Shown in pieces: positions 7,244-16,663 of a stretch of 64,000 nt of DNA. The position numbers and the translations under genes are program-made. The notes under the pieces were generated by a model, which saw only the letters and a program-made list of their open reading frames with translations, was not told the origin of the DNA and did no database searches. Every line of letters starts with the position of its first letter. The first letter of the stretch is position 1. This DNA is from Ferrimonas balearica DSM 9799 (GTDB lineage: Bacteria > Pseudomonadota > Gammaproteobacteria > Enterobacterales > Shewanellaceae): positions 1,550,001 through 1,614,000 of the forward strand of contig NC_014541.1 of assembly GCF_000148645.1 (NCBI RefSeq), given 5' to 3'.

Positions 7244-10200
7244 TTACTCGACCGGGCGAGTCATGTTGGCGTTCACCATCATGCGGTAGCGGTTCAGTGC
7301 GAAGTCATTGGCTTTGGCTTCGTACTGCGGCACGGTCACTTCCTTCAGCGGCATCTCCGGGGCGGTGCTTGCCGGAGTCGCCATAGCAGCCTGGGCTGCG
7401 CGGCTCAGGTCCAGCAGACCGTTACGCGGTGCTGCGGTGGCGACCGGGGCCGGGGCGGCTTCCTCTGCGGCGGTTTCCACCGGAGCTTCAGTCACTTCGG
7501 CCTTTACCTCTTCAGCAGCCACTTCCTCAGCCGGGGCTTCGGTCACTTCGGCTTTAACCTCTTCAGCAACCGCTTCCTCAGCCGGGGCTTCGCTCACTTC
7601 GGCTTTAACCTCTTCAGCAACCACTTCCTCAGCCGGGGCTTCGGTCACTTCGGTCTTTACCTCTTCAACAACCGCTTCTTCAGCAACGGCTTGTGCAGCC
7701 GGGGCTTCGGTGACTTCGGCCTTGGCCTCTTCAACAACCGCTTCCTCAGCAACCGCTTGTGCAGCCGGGGCTTCGGTAGCGTCCGCTTTGGCTTCTTCAG
7801 CAACGGCTTCTGTCGCCGGGGCTTCGGTCACTTCCGCTTTGGCTTCGTCAGCAACGGTTTCTGCGGCCGGGGCTTCGGCAACCTCAGGCTGGTCCAGCGG
7901 GATGCTCAGTTGCTCTTCCGCCGGTGCAGCCATGTCAGTGGCTTCCGGGTAACGGGCCGTAACCGGGTCACGCTGAGCCTGCTGCTCCGGCATTTCGCCT
8001 TCGCTGCCCTGCTCAACGTCGTCACGGGTCTGGCGACGGCGACGCTGGCCAGCGGCACGCAGGTGACGCGGGCTGCGGCGAGAGCGGCGGTGAGCGTTGC
8101 GCTCATTGTCGGTCAGGGTCAGTTCGGACTCTTCGCGACGCTCGCCATTGCCTTCGGCTGCCACGGCGGTCTGTACCGGCGCTTCGGCAGCGGGTTGCGG
8201 GGCGACAGCCGGTTGCTCAGCAGCCACTTCGGTTACCGGGGCGGCAACCTGGGCTTCTTCCTCAACGGCGTCACGCTTGATCGGCTGGCTGCGAACGGAA
8301 CGCTCCAGCTGACGGCGTTGACGACGCTCGCGGCGTTGCTCAACCTGCTCTTCGCGGCGAGATTCGGTTTTGGCTTCGGCTTCCGCCTCAACCTTTTCGA
8401 CTTTCTCTACCTTGTCCTGACGCGGCTCTTTCTTACGACGCTCGCGGCGCTCTTCGCGACGGGAATCATCACGGCGCTCTTCACGACGGGATTCTTCACG
8501 ACGCTCCTCACGACGAGAGTCGTCACGACGCTCTTCGCGGTTGTCCTTACCGGACTTGGCGGCACGATCCTGACGCGGCTCATCCTGGTTGCGGTCACCA
8601 CGACGGTCGCGACGGTTGCGGCGGCGCTCTTTGTTGGCTTCGCCTTTACCTTGCTCGTCCTGCTCAGAACGCTCGCCGCGCTTGCGGTTACGACGGTTAC
8701 GGTCCTGACGCTCGCCGCGTTCGCCACGCTCGCCACGTTGGCGACGTTGGCCACCACGCTCGGACTTCTTCTCTTTCGGCTGTTCCTGCTCGGCTTCTTC
8801 GCTGCTGAACAGGCCCTTGATGGCAGCACCAATGCGGGCCAGCAGGCCGGGCTTGGCGGCGGCAACCGGCTCAGCTTTGGGCTGACGCTTCGGCTTGGCA
8901 GGAGCAGGGGCTTTCTCGGCCGGCTTCTCGGCTTTGACTTCGGCTTCCGCTTTCGGGGCGCTCAGACCCTGCAGTACCGGCTTGTCGCCCTGCTGACGTT
9001 CCAGCTTACGCGGTTCGTACAGAGTCGCTTCCGGACGCTCTACCAGGCTGTAGCTGGCTTCGCTGATGGTGTCGTCTTTGCGGTGGCGAACCACGGTGTA
9101 GTTCGGGGTTTCCATATGGGGGTGCGGAATGACGTACACCTCCACCTTGTGGCGCTGCTCGATGATGCGAATCGCTTTGCGCTTTTCGTTGAGCAGGAAC
9201 GCGGCCACATCGGTCGGAACCTGAGCTTCGATCTGGGCGGTGTTCTCCTTGATCGCTTCCTCTTCCATCAGGCGGAGGATGGAGAGCGCCAGAGACTCGG
9301 TGCCACGGATGGTGCCCTGGCCGTTACAGCGCGGACACAGGTGGGCAGCGGACTCACCCAGGGACGGGCGCAGGCGCTGACGGGACATCTCCAACAGACC
9401 GAAGCGGGAGATACGACCGATCTGAACGCGGGCGCGGTCCTGACGGACGGCGTCACGCAGACGGTTTTCCACTTCACGCTGGTGGCGTACCGGGCCCATA
9501 TCGATAAAGTCGATTACCACCAGGCCACCGAGGTCACGCAGGCGCAGCTGGCGGGCGATCTCGTCAGCCGCTTCCAGGTTGGTCTGCAGTGCGGTTTCTT
9601 CAATGTCGCCGCCTTTGGTGGCGCGGGCGGAGTTGATGTCCACCGCGGTCAGCGCTTCGGTCGGATCGATCACGATGGAACCACCAGACGGCAGGCGCAC
9701 TTCCCGTTGGAAAGCGGACTCAATCTGGGTTTCGATCTGGTAGTGGGTGAACAGCGGCACTTCGCTCTGGTACTGCTTGAGCTTGCTCAGGGCGTCCGGG
9801 CGCACCAGGCTGATGTGCTCTTTGGCCTGTTCGAAGATGCGCGGGTGGTCGATGAGGATTTCGCCGATGTCGCTGCGCAGGTAATCACGGATGGCGCGAA
9901 CGATAACGTTGCTTTCCTGATGGATCAGGATCGGCGCCGGGCGGCTGTCAGCGGCTTGCTTGATGGCGTCCCAGTGGTGCAGCAGCACGCGCAGGTCGTC
10001 CGCCAGTTCTTCAGCGGCTTTGCCAACGCCCGCGGTACGGACGATCAGGCCCATGCCTTGCGGCACCTGCAGCTTGGACAGGGCGTCTTTCAGCTCAGAG
10101 CGCTCGTCACCCTCGATGCGGCGGGAGATACCACCAGCGCGGGGGTTGTTCGGCATCAGTACCAGGTAGGAACCGGCGAGGCTGATGAAGGTGGTCAGGG

Positions 10201-10561
10201 CCGCGCCCTTGGTACCACGCTCCTCTTTGTCGACCTGGACGATCACTTCCTGGCCCTCTTTGATCACCTCTTTGATGTTGGGGCGACCGGCCATCGGCGC
10301 ACCATCAGCAAAGTATTCGCGGGCAATCTCTTTGATGGGAAGGAAGCCGTGACGCTCAGCGCCGTAGTCGACGAAGGCAGCTTCGAGGGAGGGTTCTACG
10401 CGGGTGATTTTGCCTTTGTAGATATTGGCTTTTTTCTGCTCGTGACCGGGACTTTCGATATCCAGATCATAGAGGCGCTGGCCATCTACCAGAGCAACAC
10501 GCAACTCTTCAGATTGAGTTGCGTTAATCAACATTCTTTTCATTTTGGTGACAGATTCCAT
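7244..10561 (-). CDS. rne: Ribonuclease E
   Basis: Essential endoribonuclease and degradosome scaffold for mRNA decay and rRNA/tRNA processing. The N-terminal half is nearly identical to E. coli RNase [21 protein letters not shown], an S1 domain ([20 protein letters not shown]), the catalytic DNase I-like region ([19 protein letters not shown] and VVIDFIDM), and the zinc-link CPRCNGQG near residue 410. The C-terminal half is low complexity: an Arg/Glu-rich RNA-binding stretch and then Ala/Glu/Val/Pro repeats. The tail ends [12 protein letters not shown] and may bind a partner, as E. coli's end binds PNPase. Homology starts at 10543; the ATG at 10561 is kept because GGTGAC precedes it. A leader of about 460 nt suggests autoregulation as in E. 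coli. Confidence 0.96.
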   Translation of the reverse strand: MESVTKMKRMLINATQSEELRVALVDGQRLYDLDIESPGHEQKKANIYKGKITRVEPSLEAAFVDYGAERHGFLPIKEIAREYFADGAPMAGRPNIKEVIKEGQEVIVQVDKEERGTKGAALTTFISLAGSYLVLMPNNPRAGGISRRIEGDERSELKDALSKLQVPQGMGLIVRTAGVGKAAEELADDLRVLLHHWDAIKQAADSRPAPILIHQESNVIVRAIRDYLRSDIGEILIDHPRIFEQAKEHISLVRPDALSKLKQYQSEVPLFTHYQIETQIESAFQREVRLPSGGSIVIDPTEALTAVDINSARATKGGDIEETALQTNLEAADEIARQLRLRDLGGLVVIDFIDMGPVRHQREVENRLRDAVRQDRARVQIGRISRFGLLEMSRQRLRPSLGESAAHLCPRCNGQGTIRGTESLALSILRLMEEEAIKENTAQIEAQVPTDVAAFLLNEKRKAIRIIEQRHKVEVYVIPHPHMETPNYTVVRHRKDDTISEASYSLVERPEATLYEPRKLERQQGDKPVLQGLSAPKAEAEVKAEKPAEKAPAPAKPKRQPKAEPVAAAKPGLLARIGAAIKGLFSSEEAEQEQPKEKKSERGGQRRQRGERGERGERQDRNRRNRKRGERSEQDEQGKGEANKERRRNRRDRRGDRNQDEPRQDRAAKSGKDNREERRDDSRREERREESRREERRDDSRREERRERRKKEPRQDKVEKVEKVEAEAEAKTESRREEQVEQRRERRQRRQLERSVRSQPIKRDAVEEEAQVAAPVTEVAAEQPAVAPQPAAEAPVQTAVAAEGNGERREESELTLTDNERNAHRRSRRSPRHLRAAGQRRRRQTRDDVEQGSEGEMPEQQAQRDPVTARYPEATDMAAPAEEQLSIPLDQPEVAEAPAAETVADEAKAEVTEAPATEAVAEEAKADATEAPAAQAVAEEAVVEEAKAEVTEAPAAQAVAEEAVVEEVKTEVTEAPAEEVVAEEVKAEVSEAPAEEAVAEEVKAEVTEAPAEEVAAEEVKAEVTEAPVETAAEEAAPAPVATAAPRNGLLDLSRAAQAAMATPASTAPEMPLKEVTVPQYEAKANDFALNRYRMMVNANMTRPVE
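7440..7890 (-). repeat. 51-bp tandem repeats in the rne C-terminal region
   Basis: The DNA repeats a roughly 51-bp unit encoding 17 residues of the type [17 protein letters not shown]. Four or so regular copies are followed by longer variants carrying [13 protein letters not shown]. The unit is in frame, so copy-number change would lengthen or shorten the acidic linker without a frameshift. Confidence 0.8.
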
Positions 10562-11025
10562 TTCTTGTCACCGAACAGGTCGAGTACCGGAGCAAACCCG
10601 GCACCCCAAGGTGTTAAGCAGCCTCACGGCTGGACTGGGGTGGAGGCACGGTGGGGTGAACCCACACTCTAGAGCAGGCAGCCGCGGGCGCACCGCGGAT
10701 GGTCTGGTTGCCTGATAGGCCTCATTGTCAATGCGCTTTCGCGCCGCTATCAGCCGCCGGAGCGTCTGATGAAATCTTTGTCTCTGCCGGGCGATTCTGC
10801 CGGTCAGACCTGTCGGTAACAGTGCTTATTTCTATATCGATTGCGGGGAAGGAAGCCTGCCTCGGATGGAGGCACCGTCGCCAGCGCAGGGGCGTCAAAG
10901 GCGCTCACCTGCCCGGGGTATGGTCTGCGGGTAATCCGTGAAACTGCGAGATTACTGGCCCTTTCCTGGCCCCGACCGGGATGGTATCTCCATCAAACGG
11001 GCATTCTGAGCCCACCGGTGCGACA

Positions 11026-11054
11026 AGAATAGCAACTTTGCAAATCCTCAGCAA
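11026..11054 (-). promoter_or_regulatory. Candidate rne promoter
   Basis: Read on the minus strand: -35 TTGCTG (11049-11054), 17 bp, then -10 TATTCT (11026-11031). Transcription would begin near 11019, giving rne a leader of about 460 nt. The region 10562-11106 contains no convincing gene; it holds this leader and the divergent rluC promoter. Confidence 0.5.
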
Positions 11055-11070
11055 TTATCGAACGCGCTAT

Positions 11071-11099
11071 TTGGGCCGCTTTATGGCTCGGTGTACACT
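11071..11099 (+). promoter_or_regulatory. rluC promoter placing the start codon at or near +1
   Basis: -35 TTGGGC (11071-11076), 17 bp, then -10 TACACT (11094-11099). The expected transcription start is 11105-11107, and the rluC ATG is at 11107, so the mRNA would be leaderless or nearly so. Confidence 0.5.
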
Positions 11100-11106
11100 A
11101 GCGCCC

Positions 11107-12069
11107 ATGAAAGAGTCCGTTTCCAAACCCAGTCCCCAGGTCCAATGGGTCGACATTACCGAAGACCATGCCGGTCAGCGTATCGATAACTTCCTGCGTA
11201 CCTTCCTAAAAGGGGTGCCAAAGAGCCTGATTTACCGTCTTTTGCGCAAAGGCGAAGTGCGGGTCAACAAAAAGCGCATTAAACCCGAATACAAGTTGGC
11301 AGACGGCGACCAGATCCGCATCGCCCCGATCCGCGTGTCTGAGCGAGACGAGACCGTCGCGCCCTCCGCCAAGCTGGAAAAGGTGGCGCAGCTGGAGAGC
11401 CAGATCGTCTACGAAGATAAGGTGATGCTGGTGATCAATAAACCGTCCGGCATTGCCGTGCACGGTGGCAGTGGCATCAACTTTGGGGTGATTGAAGCGC
11501 TGCGTGCGCTGCGCCCCAATGAGCGTCAGCTCGAGTTGGTGCACCGTCTTGATCGCGCTACCTCTGGCTTGCTGATGGTGGCTAAGCGTCGCTCCGCCTT
11601 GAAACACCTGCAGGACCAACTGCGGGAGAAGACCATGCGCAAACAATATTTGGCGCTGGTGAAAGGGCAGTGGAACCCCAAAACCCGGGCGGTGCAGGCA
11701 CCGTTGCTGAAAAACACCCTGGGCACCGGTGAGCGCCTGGTGCGGGTGGATGCAGCGGGCAAACCGTCTGAGACCCGCTTCCGCATCGTCGAAAACTTTG
11801 CTGAGGGCACGTTGGTGGAGTGCAGCCCCATCACCGGCCGCACGCATCAAATTCGCGTGCATACCCAGCATGCGGGTCACCCGATCGCCTGCGATGAGCG
11901 CTATGGCGACGACGAGTTCGACGTACTGATGCGCAAGAAAGGCCTCGACCGGCTGTTCCTGCACGCGTTCCGCCTCTCCTTTACCCATCCGGTGGAGGAG
12001 GTGACCATGACGGTGGAAGCACCGTTGGACAACAAGCTGGAAGCGGCACTGGAGGCCTTGCGCGGATGA
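11107..12069 (+). CDS. rluC: 23S rRNA pseudouridine synthase RluC
   Basis: Modifies U955, U2504 and U2580 of 23S rRNA (E. coli numbering). The 320-residue protein begins with an S4 RNA-binding domain (GQRIDNFLRTFLKGVPKSL, about residues 20-85). The catalytic domain has the RluA-type motif HRLDRATSGLLM with the active aspartate near residue 145, and GRTHQIRVH near residue 248. The start at 11107 matches the E. coli start pattern; the frame is open further upstream but lies before the promoter. The stop overlaps the next gene by 4 bp, so the two form an operon. Confidence 0.95.
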   Translation: MKESVSKPSPQVQWVDITEDHAGQRIDNFLRTFLKGVPKSLIYRLLRKGEVRVNKKRIKPEYKLADGDQIRIAPIRVSERDETVAPSAKLEKVAQLESQIVYEDKVMLVINKPSGIAVHGGSGINFGVIEALRALRPNERQLELVHRLDRATSGLLMVAKRRSALKHLQDQLREKTMRKQYLALVKGQWNPKTRAVQAPLLKNTLGTGERLVRVDAAGKPSETRFRIVENFAEGTLVECSPITGRTHQIRVHTQHAGHPIACDERYGDDEFDVLMRKKGLDRLFLHAFRLSFTHPVEEVTMTVEAPLDNKLEAALEALRG

Positions 12070-12713
12070 GCCGAGCCTACGACCTCATCATCTTCGACTG
12101 GGACGGTACACTGATGGATTCGGTGGGCCGCATTGTCCACTGCTGGCAGCAGGCCGCACGGCTTGAGTCGCTGCCGGTCGCCAGTGAAGAAGAGGTTCGC
12201 GGCATCATTGGCCTGTCCATGGCGGAAGCGATCAACAACCTGGTTCCCGGGCTGGATGGTGACCGCCAACAGCGCTTTCGCGAACGCTATCGGGTGCTGT
12301 ACAGCGACCCAGACCTGCCACCTACACCTGTGTTTGAAGGTGTGGACACCCTACTGGAATCACTGCGTGGCAGCGGCCACAAACTGGCGGTGGCCACCGG
12401 TAAGGCGCGTCATGGCCTGGAAAGAGCGTTTGCCCACAGTGGCCTGAAGCACCACTTTGTCGATTCCCGCACCGCTTGTGAAACCGCTTCCAAGCCTGAC
12501 CCGCAGATGGTGATGGAGTTGTGCCAGGCCCACCAGGTGGCGCCGCAGCGTGCGCTGATGGTGGGCGATGCCTGGTTTGATCTGGAGATGGGCAGGCGAG
12601 CGGGCAGTGACAGCATTGGCGTCAGCTATGGTGCCGGCAGTGAAGCACACCTGATGACCGCCTGTCCCCGCGCGGTGATCCACCATCCCCTCGAGCTGTT
12701 GGACTGGGTCTGA
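12066..12713 (+). CDS. HAD-superfamily phosphatase, phosphoglycolate phosphatase-like
   Basis: Cytoplasmic hydrolase of HAD subfamily IA. Motif I FDWDGTLMDS (about residues 10-19) supplies the nucleophile aspartate. Motif II is VATGKARHGLE, the lysine of motif III is in ASKPDP, and motif IV is VGDAWFDLEMGRRAG. It has the helical cap of the Gph/PgmB type and the usual length of 215 residues. It follows rluC with a 4-bp overlap, a coupling often seen in gammaproteobacteria. The substrate is not evident; small phosphorylated metabolites such as phosphoglycolate are typical. Confidence 0.9.
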   Translation: MSRAYDLIIFDWDGTLMDSVGRIVHCWQQAARLESLPVASEEEVRGIIGLSMAEAINNLVPGLDGDRQQRFRERYRVLYSDPDLPPTPVFEGVDTLLESLRGSGHKLAVATGKARHGLERAFAHSGLKHHFVDSRTACETASKPDPQMVMELCQAHQVAPQRALMVGDAWFDLEMGRRAGSDSIGVSYGAGSEAHLMTACPRAVIHHPLELLDWV

Positions 12714-12720
12714 CCGCGTT

Positions 12721-13056
12721 TTATTTCCGGGCCAGTGCGTCAGCCAGTTTGGCGTCGAGCTGCCCGGTCATCCAATCTTTCAGCATCACCCAGTCTGCCG
12801 CCAGGCTGTAAAACGGGTATTGAAAGGTCGCGGGCTTATTGTGCTCAAAACCAAAGTGACCCACCCAGGCGAAACCGTAGCCGATCACCGGCAGCAACCA
12901 GAGCAGTGTCCAGCGTCCGCTGGCCAGAATAAATCCGAGACAGAGTAAAACCAGAATGGAGCCGGTGTAGTGCAGGGCGCGACAGCGGGCGTCACTGTGT
13001 TCGCGCAGGTAGAAGGGGTAAAACTCAGCAAAATGGGTAAAGCGCTTGGTGCTCAT
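12721..13056 (-). CDS. Mpo1-like / DUF962 membrane protein
   Basis: A 111-residue integral membrane protein. It contains EHSDARCRALHYTGS near the N-terminus, two hydrophobic segments (about residues 33-46 and 49-63) and the family motif GHFGFEHNKPATFQYPFYSL. The histidines fit the metal-binding pattern of the yeast dioxygenase Mpo1, which shortens 2-hydroxy fatty acids. Whether this bacterial member has that activity is inferred only. It is convergent with the HAD phosphatase, with a 7-bp gap. Confidence 0.82.
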   Translation of the reverse strand: MSTKRFTHFAEFYPFYLREHSDARCRALHYTGSILVLLCLGFILASGRWTLLWLLPVIGYGFAWVGHFGFEHNKPATFQYPFYSLAADWVMLKDWMTGQLDAKLADALARK

Positions 13057-13122
13057 GGGGACTCCCTGTCCGCAGTGCCAACCTTCCTTTTGTAGCGAAG
13101 GACCGGTCCCCGGGCAAGCGCC

Positions 13123-13719
13123 TCAGCGTTGTTGCAGGGTCAGAACGTCCACGCCTTCGTTGGCCAGCAGCTCGCCCAGGCTGATCAGGGGCAGGCCAAT
13201 CAGTGCGTTGGGGTCGCGGCCGGTGAGGCGGTCAAACAGCATGATGCCAAGGCCTTCACTCTTAAAGCTGCCAGCGCAGTTGTAGGGTTGTTCAGCACGC
13301 AGATAACCCTCAATCTGAGCCTCTGTCAGGGCTTTAAAAGCCACCTCGAAGGGCTCCACCAGGGTTTGTGCCTTACCGGTGGTGCTGTTGTAGAGGCACA
13401 GGCCGGTATAGAAGGTGACCACTTCACCGCTGGCGGCACTGAGCTGTGCGACGGCTTTTTCATGGGTGTGGGGCTTGCCGAGAATATTGCCTGCCACCAC
13501 CGCCACCTGATCGGAGCCGATGATCAGGGCGTTGGGGTGGCGTTCGGCCACGGCTTTGGCCTTGGCTTCGGCCAGACGGGCCACCAGTTGCTGTGCGGTC
13601 TCGTCCGGCAGCGGGGTCTCGTCCACTTCAGGCTTGTCGCACTCAAACGGCAGGCCCAGTTTGCCGAGCAGTTCGCGGCGGAAAGGGGAGGTGGATCCGA
13701 GTACCAGAACCTTGTCCAT
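13123..13719 (-). CDS. yceF: Maf-type nucleotide pyrophosphatase YceF (7-methyl-GTP type)
   Basis: Maf-family house-cleaning enzyme that hydrolyses modified nucleoside triphosphates; the YceF branch prefers 7-methyl-GTP. The 198-residue protein shows the opening [15 protein letters not shown], the KPEVDET segment, GSDQVAVV with the catalytic aspartate, and TFYTGLCLY. It ends with the nucleotide-binding region [11 protein letters not shown] and [12 protein letters not shown]. The start at 13719 has AGGTAACT upstream and fits the family start. It is divergent from yceD, as in E. coli. Confidence 0.92.
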   Translation of the reverse strand: MDKVLVLGSTSPFRRELLGKLGLPFECDKPEVDETPLPDETAQQLVARLAEAKAKAVAERHPNALIIGSDQVAVVAGNILGKPHTHEKAVAQLSAASGEVVTFYTGLCLYNSTTGKAQTLVEPFEVAFKALTEAQIEGYLRAEQPYNCAGSFKSEGLGIMLFDRLTGRDPNALIGLPLISLGELLANEGVDVLTLQQR

Positions 13720-13876
13720 AGTTACCTGTGACTTCATTCAATGGAAAGTGGGCCGCAAAGGCTAACAAATCCCGTTGACAGCACCAAGGTAAACACGTAA
13801 AAAGCGGACCTCGCCGAGCACGCTTCGTCGCTGTACAAAGCCGCGTCAGGCGGGCTTCCCGGGTCTAAAATTTCCT

Positions 13877-13905
13877 TTGACTCGGTTCAGTTCAACCATT
13901 AAGAT
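13877..13905 (+). promoter_or_regulatory. yceD-rpmF operon promoter, nearly leaderless
   Basis: -35 TTGACT (13877-13882), 17 bp, then -10 TAAGAT (13900-13905). The expected start lies near 13912, only about 3 nt before the yceD ATG at 13915. Confidence 0.6.
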
Positions 13906-13914
13906 GCGCGCCTT

Positions 13915-14448
13915 ATGCAGAATGTACGAATTCCGGTAATGCTTAACCCGGCTCGTTGCGCTCAACGAGGTCTTAGCTACGAAGGTGTCCTTCCGGCTAA
14001 GGTGCTCAAGCGCGTGAACGGGGCAAGCGCCGGCGACTGCACTGATGTGCGGGTGTTCGTTGAATGTGGCATTGATGTTCAGGGGATAGTCTACCTCAAG
14101 GGGAAGGCTGTGACGGAGCTCACTCTGGTATGTCAGCGTTGCATGAACACCTATAGCCATCCGATCGCGGTTGAGTTCGCATACAGTCCTGTGACTGACG
14201 ATTCACAGATTGATGAGCTCCCGGACGCCTATGAGCCAGTCGAATTAGACGAAAATGGCGAGGTGCACCTTCAGCATCTTATTGAGGATGAAGTCCTGCT
14301 GGCCTTCCCCATCGTGCCGATGCACGATTCAGAAGCCTGCAACCAGTCCTCACGAGATGTCACGGTTGGGAATTTACCCAAAACCGACCCTGCTGATGAG
14401 CGTCCGAAGAACCCGTTCGCGGTGTTAGAAACTCTTAAGCGAAATTAA
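13915..14448 (+). CDS. yceD: YceD family protein (DUF177), 23S rRNA accumulation protein
   Basis: The 177-residue protein matches E. coli YceD from the first residue ([24 protein letters not shown]), which supports this start. It has a CQRC pair near residue 74, the acidic core [18 protein letters not shown] and [19 protein letters not shown], and the usual ending [12 protein letters not shown]. Family members are co-transcribed with rpmF and affect 23S rRNA accumulation; the mechanism is not known in detail. It is the first gene of the conserved yceD-rpmF-plsX-fab cluster. Confidence 0.93.
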   Translation: MQNVRIPVMLNPARCAQRGLSYEGVLPAKVLKRVNGASAGDCTDVRVFVECGIDVQGIVYLKGKAVTELTLVCQRCMNTYSHPIAVEFAYSPVTDDSQIDELPDAYEPVELDENGEVHLQHLIEDEVLLAFPIVPMHDSEACNQSSRDVTVGNLPKTDPADERPKNPFAVLETLKRN

Positions 14449-14465
14449 TCGAGGAGATTGGGGCC

Positions 14466-14636
14466 ATGGCCGTACAACAGAACCGTAAGACTCGTTCCAA
14501 GCGTGGTATGCGTCGCTCTCACGATGCACTGACTGCATCTCAACTGTCTGTAGACGCCACTTCTGGTGAGAAGCATCGTCGTCACCACGTGACTGCTGAT
14601 GGTTACTACCGTGGCAAGAAGGTCATCAACCTGTAA
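14466..14636 (+). CDS. rpmF: Large ribosomal subunit protein bL32
   Basis: A 56-residue basic ribosomal protein, [20 protein letters not shown] onwards, ending [10 protein letters not shown], a clear bL32. A GAGGAGA ribosome site is 8-10 bases upstream. It sits 17 bp after yceD and 12 bp before plsX, the same order as in E. coli, which links ribosome and membrane lipid synthesis. The CXXC zinc pair found in some bL32 proteins is absent; this is the cysteine-free form. Confidence 0.97.
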   Translation: MAVQQNRKTRSKRGMRRSHDALTASQLSVDATSGEKHRRHHVTADGYYRGKKVINL

Positions 14637-14648
14637 GTTGACCCTGTC

Positions 14649-15674
14649 TTGTCCAATCTAACCTTAGCGTTAGATGCCATGGGGGGCGATCACGGCCCCC
14701 ATATCACAGTGCCTGCAGCTTTGCAGGCACTGGCGCTTTATCCCCAACTGACCATCATCCTGGTGGGTGACCGCATCGCCATCGGCGAACAACTGCGTCG
14801 TCATCACCGCACCGAATCCTCCCGACTGCAACTGCTGCACGCTGAACAAGTGGTGTCCATGTCGGACCGCCCCCTGCACGCGCTGCGCAACCGCCGCAAG
14901 AGTTCCATGCGCCTGGCGTTGGAGCTGGTCCACGAGGGTAAGGCCGATGCCTGTGTCAGTGCCGGCAATACCGGCGCCCTGATGGCGATGGCCAAAGTGG
15001 TGCTGAAAACCCTGCCGGGGATCGACCGTCCGGCTCTGACCACCGCCCTGCCTACCACCACCGGCCACCCCGTCTACATGTTGGACCTGGGGGCAAACGT
15101 CGTGTGCGATTCTGAAACCCTGTTTCAGTTTGCGGTAATGGGATCGGTTCTGGCCGAATGCGTCGGCAATCGTCGTCGCCCCCGCCTGGCCCTGCTGAAT
15201 GTGGGTGCCGAGGAGATCAAGGGCAACGACCAGGTTCAGCAGGCTGCGCAGCTACTGCAAGCCACCCCACAGCTGAACTACAGAGGATTTATTGAAGGCG
15301 ACGGTATCTTTACCGGCGCCGTCGATGTGATCGTGTGCGACGGCTTTGTCGGCAACGTCACATTGAAGACCACGGAAGGGATCGCTCGACTGTTGGTGCA
15401 GCAAATGCGCCAAGCCATGGAGGGTAACCTGCTGGCCCGAGCTTTGGGCTGGCTGCTGAAGGGACGCCTTAAGCGGCTCTATCGGCAAATGAACCCCGAC
15501 CAGTACAACGGTGCGACTCTGTTAGGATTGCGCGGTATTGTGGTCAAGAGCCATGGCAACGCCGATAACGCGGCCTTCCTGCGCGCCATTGAAGAGGCGG
15601 TGCTGGAAGTGCAGCGGCAAGTGCCGGGCCGAATCAAAAGCCGACTCGAGTCGGTGTTGTTGGATAAATCCTAA
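14649..15674 (+). CDS. plsX: Phosphate acyltransferase PlsX
   Basis: Converts acyl-ACP to acyl-phosphate for phospholipid synthesis. The 341-residue sequence opens [15 protein letters not shown] and contains [42 protein letters not shown] and [12 protein letters not shown], all family motifs. A TTG codon at 14649 is taken as the start because it gives the conserved short N-terminus; the ribosome site is weak, which suggests coupling to rpmF translation 12 bp upstream. It is followed by fabH after 8 bp. Confidence 0.94.
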   Translation: MSNLTLALDAMGGDHGPHITVPAALQALALYPQLTIILVGDRIAIGEQLRRHHRTESSRLQLLHAEQVVSMSDRPLHALRNRRKSSMRLALELVHEGKADACVSAGNTGALMAMAKVVLKTLPGIDRPALTTALPTTTGHPVYMLDLGANVVCDSETLFQFAVMGSVLAECVGNRRRPRLALLNVGAEEIKGNDQVQQAAQLLQATPQLNYRGFIEGDGIFTGAVDVIVCDGFVGNVTLKTTEGIARLLVQQMRQAMEGNLLARALGWLLKGRLKRLYRQMNPDQYNGATLLGLRGIVVKSHGNADNAAFLRAIEEAVLEVQRQVPGRIKSRLESVLLDKS

Positions 15675-15682
15675 GTCTACTT

Positions 15683-16651
15683 ATGTATACAAAAATTCTT
15701 GGTACCGGCAGCTATCTGCCGCCCCAGGTGCGGACCAACGCCGATCTGGAGCGCATGGTGGACACCAGTGATGAGTGGATCCGCGAGCGCACCGGGATCC
15801 GTGAACGCCGTATTGCCGGTGCAACCGAATCCGTGACCACCATGGGCCACGAAGCCGCCCTTAAAGCGCTGGAAGCGGCCGGTGTTGCCGCCGACGAACT
15901 GGATATGATCATTGTCGGCACCACCAGCGCCGATAACGCCTATCCCTCTTCCGCCTGTGAGATCCAGTCCCTGCTGGGTTCCAATGGCTGTCCCGCCTTT
16001 GACGTGGCCGCTGCCTGCAGTGGTTTCATGTTTGCCCTTTCTGTGGCCGACCAATTCATCAAAACCGGCCAGTGCAAAAAAGTACTGGTGATTGGCGCTG
16101 ATGCCTTGTCCCGTCACTGTGACCCGGACGACCGCACCACCCTGATCCTGTTCGGTGATGCCGCCGGTGCCGCCGTGGTTGGCGCCAGCGAAGAGCCCGG
16201 CGTTCTCTCCACCCACATCCACTCCGATGGCCGCTTTGGCGACCTGCTGAAAACCCGTGTTCCGAAGCGCAACAAAGATGTGCAGCTGGAAGCGGAGCAG
16301 GGCGATTACCTGATCATGAAGGGTAACGAAGTGTTCAAGCAGGCGGTGACCCGTCTGGCTCAGGTGGTTGAGCAGGCGCTGGAGCACAATGGCATGGCCA
16401 AGAGCGACATCGACTGGCTGGTGCCGCACAACGCCAACTTCCGCATTCTGAAAGCCACCGCAAAGAAATTGGCGCTGCCGATGGAGCGCGTGGTGATGAC
16501 CCTGGAAGAGCACGGCAATACCTCTGCCGCCTCTGTACCGGTAGCACTGGACATGGCGATCCGCGATGGACGCATTCAACGTGGTCAGACTCTGCTGCTG
16601 GAAGCCTTCGGTGCCGGCTTTGCCTGGGGCGCCGCCGTGGTCAAATACTAA
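15683..16651 (+). CDS. fabH: Beta-ketoacyl-ACP synthase III
   Basis: Starts type II fatty acid synthesis by condensing acetyl-CoA with malonyl-ACP. The 322-residue protein has the complete Cys-His-Asn triad: cysteine in [12 protein letters not shown] near residue 113, histidine in [10 protein letters not shown] near residue 249, and asparagine in [10 protein letters not shown] near residue 279. It opens with [14 protein letters not shown]. It lies in the conserved fab gene order between plsX and fabD. Confidence 0.97.
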   Translation: MYTKILGTGSYLPPQVRTNADLERMVDTSDEWIRERTGIRERRIAGATESVTTMGHEAALKALEAAGVAADELDMIIVGTTSADNAYPSSACEIQSLLGSNGCPAFDVAAACSGFMFALSVADQFIKTGQCKKVLVIGADALSRHCDPDDRTTLILFGDAAGAAVVGASEEPGVLSTHIHSDGRFGDLLKTRVPKRNKDVQLEAEQGDYLIMKGNEVFKQAVTRLAQVVEQALEHNGMAKSDIDWLVPHNANFRILKATAKKLALPMERVVMTLEEHGNTSAASVPVALDMAIRDGRIQRGQTLLLEAFGAGFAWGAAVVKY

Positions 16652-16663
16652 GGACGACAACTG

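Noticed and set aside
8420-8570. CRISPR-like short repeats
   Set aside because: The repeats are in-frame codons for an Arg/Glu/Asp-rich segment of RNase E, with no unique spacers.
7220-10672. An 1150-codon open frame on the plus strand opposite rne
   Set aside because: It is the antisense shadow of the highly conserved RNase E gene in GC-rich DNA; its translation is low complexity (Phe/Leu/Gly/Thr-rich) with no family resemblance.
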